This document shows, piece after piece, positions 63,210 to 64,000 of a DNA stretch of 64,000 nucleotides. Within the stretch, counting starts at the first letter, position 1; the number at the start of each line of letters is the position of its first letter. The notes below the pieces were generated by a model. It was not told the DNA's origin. It made no database searches and saw only the letters and a list, made by a program, of their open reading frames with translations. A program made the translations under genes and the position numbers. Source of the DNA: an uncultured Clostridia bacterium (GTDB lineage Bacteria > Bacillota > Clostridia > Oscillospirales > Acutalibacteraceae); assembly GCA_947623175.1 (NCBI GenBank), contig CANQGK010000005.1, positions 39,702 to 103,701 of the forward strand, written 5' to 3'.

Positions 63210-63237
63210 TGACTACATAATATAAATTATGTAGTCA
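63210..63237. repeat. Right recombination-like site (28 bp)
   Basis: Reverse complement of the left site; contains the stop codon of the recombinase gene (TTA at 63227-63229) and, with the adjacent TTTTTTT, a terminator-like structure for rightward transcripts. Confidence 0.9.
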
Positions 63238-64000
63238 GCTTTTTTTGTACCCGTTCAAGCGCAAGACGGTGAAGATTGCCCGATTCGGCGGTATATATTC
63301 TCGTGGTGTCAATGCTTGTATGACCAAGTAAGTCCGCAAGACGTACTATGTCTTTTTCAACGGTATAAAAAAGACGTGCGAATAAATGACGCAGGTTATG
63401 AGGGAATACTTTGGATTCGGATACGTTCGCTTTTTTGCAAAGGGCTTTCATATCCCGCCAGATGTTGCTGCGGTTAAGCGGGTTTCCGTTTTTGGTTACG
63501 AATACGGGGCCGCTTTTTATACCCATTCGTTTTATATATTCAAGTAAACGTCTTTGTACGGGTTTGGGTATGAATATAACTCTTGTTTTGTTTTTACAGG
63601 TAACTACCGCTTTACCTTCCTTTACGGCTTCTACGGTGATATATTCCAATTCGCTTATACGAATACCCGTACCTGCTATAACGTCAAGTATATAATAAAG
63701 CCTTGTACCTTCCGCCGCTTTAAGTAAACGGTTATATTCTTCTTTGCTTAACTCTCTGTCTTCCTCCAAGAACATATGTTTTTGTACTTTAATAAGCTGT
63801 ACGCATAAATTTTCGAGCCCCAAGAACTTTAAAAATTGATTCAATGCCGCAAGCATAGAATTTATACTCGACGACGCGTAATTGTTTTTTAAATAATCCT
63901 TATACTCCGAAATCTTTTCGCTCGTAAGGGAATTTATAAAGGACTTATTCCGAGATACCTTAGACAAAAACCTAAAAAACACCCGCACATCGTGCAGATA
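63227..64000 (-). CDS. Tyrosine recombinase/phage integrase family (5' end beyond window)
   Basis: Site-specific DNA recombinase of the XerC/D and phage integrase family. In the window 258 residues are readable. The N-terminal SAM-like core-binding domain (SKVSRNKSFINSLTSEKISEYKDYLKNNYASSSINSMLAALNQFLKFL) precedes the catalytic domain: Arg in AGTGIRISELEYI, Lys in CKNKTRVIFIPK, HNLRHLFAR, GHTSIDTTRIYT with the last His and the nucleophile Tyr. The track start at 63988 is an internal GTG; reading on gives YLHDVRVFFRFL, the usual N-terminal block, so the true start lies outside. The stop is inside the right palindromic site of the candidate switch. Confidence 0.93.
   Translation of the reverse strand, partial: YLHDVRVFFRFLSKVSRNKSFINSLTSEKISEYKDYLKNNYASSSINSMLAALNQFLKFLGLENLCVQLIKVQKHMFLEEDRELSKEEYNRLLKAAEGTRLYYILDVIAGTGIRISELEYITVEAVKEGKAVVTCKNKTRVIFIPKPVQRRLLEYIKRMGIKSGPVFVTKNGNPLNRSNIWRDMKALCKKANVSESKVFPHNLRHLFARLFYTVEKDIVRLADLLGHTSIDTTRIYTAESGNLHRLALERVQKKLTT

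Larger units (their letters stand above)
62906..63237. other. Candidate invertible DNA segment (promoter switch)
   Basis: A 332-bp segment bounded by exact 28-bp inverted sites with recombinase-like geometry: 12-bp inverted arms and a 4-bp asymmetric centre (TTAT left, ATAA right). It holds a promoter near its right end, pointing right, a strong nested hairpin on the left, and a second hairpin in the middle; no ORF fits. A tyrosine recombinase gene ends inside the right site. Inversion would point the promoter at the surface-protein gene to the left. No experimental evidence is available here. Confidence 0.7.

Noticed and set aside
63910-64000. Start of the recombinase at the GTG at 63988
   Set aside because: The frame stays open to the window end and upstream residues match the conserved N-terminal block, so the gene is cut by the window edge.

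Overview
The window reads as a chromosomal segment of an anaerobic, gut-type Firmicute of class Clostridia, close to the Oscillospiraceae/Christensenellales in style. Four things suggest this: the S10-spc-alpha ribosomal operon order with a KOW-domain protein between map and infA; a threonine T-box in front of thrS; a CapB-type tyrosine kinase with a PHP-type phosphatase; and ferredoxin-dependent keto-acid metabolism (IorAB) beside a bacterial microcompartment (BMC) locus. Promoters are mostly sigma-A-like with 17-nt spacers, and ribosome sites are strong GGAGG. The taxon is inferred from gene content; no rRNA gene is present to fix it.

Layout. 0.2-2.5 kb: a GH2 beta-galactosidase. 2.7-5.0 kb: a compact BMC operon (class II aldolase, GlcG-like protein, one BMC-H shell protein, PduL), with encapsulation-peptide-like helices on all three cargo proteins. 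5.2-9.2 kb: iorB, iorA and an acyl-CoA synthetase. 9.3-12.8 kb: a lipoprotein lysozyme divergent from a sodium:solute symporter. 13-17 kb: pth and mfd. 17.1-20.2 kb: an AT-rich islet with an ECF-like sigma factor, a membrane anti-sigma-like partner, an unrecognised protein and an XRE regulator. 20.3-25.5 kb: thiN, yhaM, DUF1858, trmK, rqcH and a TIM-barrel protein. 25.6-29.3 kb: a capsule-control module (Wzz-like protein, BY-kinase interrupted at a C12 tract, PHP phosphatase), pgeF and a low-molecular-weight phosphatase. 29.4-35.4 kb: DUF4363/DUF421, an S1-domain protein, RNase P RNA, an ATPase, and a T-box with thrS. 35.6-51.1 kb: 31 genes of the S10-spc-alpha cluster on the minus strand. 51.6-57.0 kb: fba, M18 aminopeptidase, coaE, a Sua5-type gene, prfA and DUF951. 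57.0-57.4 kb: tRNA-Arg with a duplicated 3' end and terminator. 57.5-60.3 kb: fucI divergent from an AraC regulator. 60.5-64.0 kb: a SipW-type surface protein, an array of REP-like repeats, a candidate invertible promoter and a tyrosine recombinase that runs off the window.

How the genes work together. FucI makes L-fuculose, and the encapsulated class II aldolase would split a sugar phosphate such as L-fuculose-1-phosphate into DHAP and lactaldehyde inside the BMC. PduL would turn the acyl-CoA into acyl phosphate for ATP. No kinase, aldehyde dehydrogenase, alcohol dehydrogenase or vertex protein is in view, so the pathway is incomplete here.

The strongest novelty candidates are two ON/OFF surface switches. 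One is a 332-bp segment bounded by exact 28-bp inverted palindromic sites next to a tyrosine recombinase; it carries a promoter that currently points into a terminator-like site, away from the surface-protein gene. The other is a C12 homopolymer that puts the capsule tyrosine kinase out of frame with its only well-placed start. Both are inferences from one sequence and need read-level evidence. All coordinates, motifs and reading frames were derived by eye from the supplied sequence; family assignments come from recognised motifs, not database searches.
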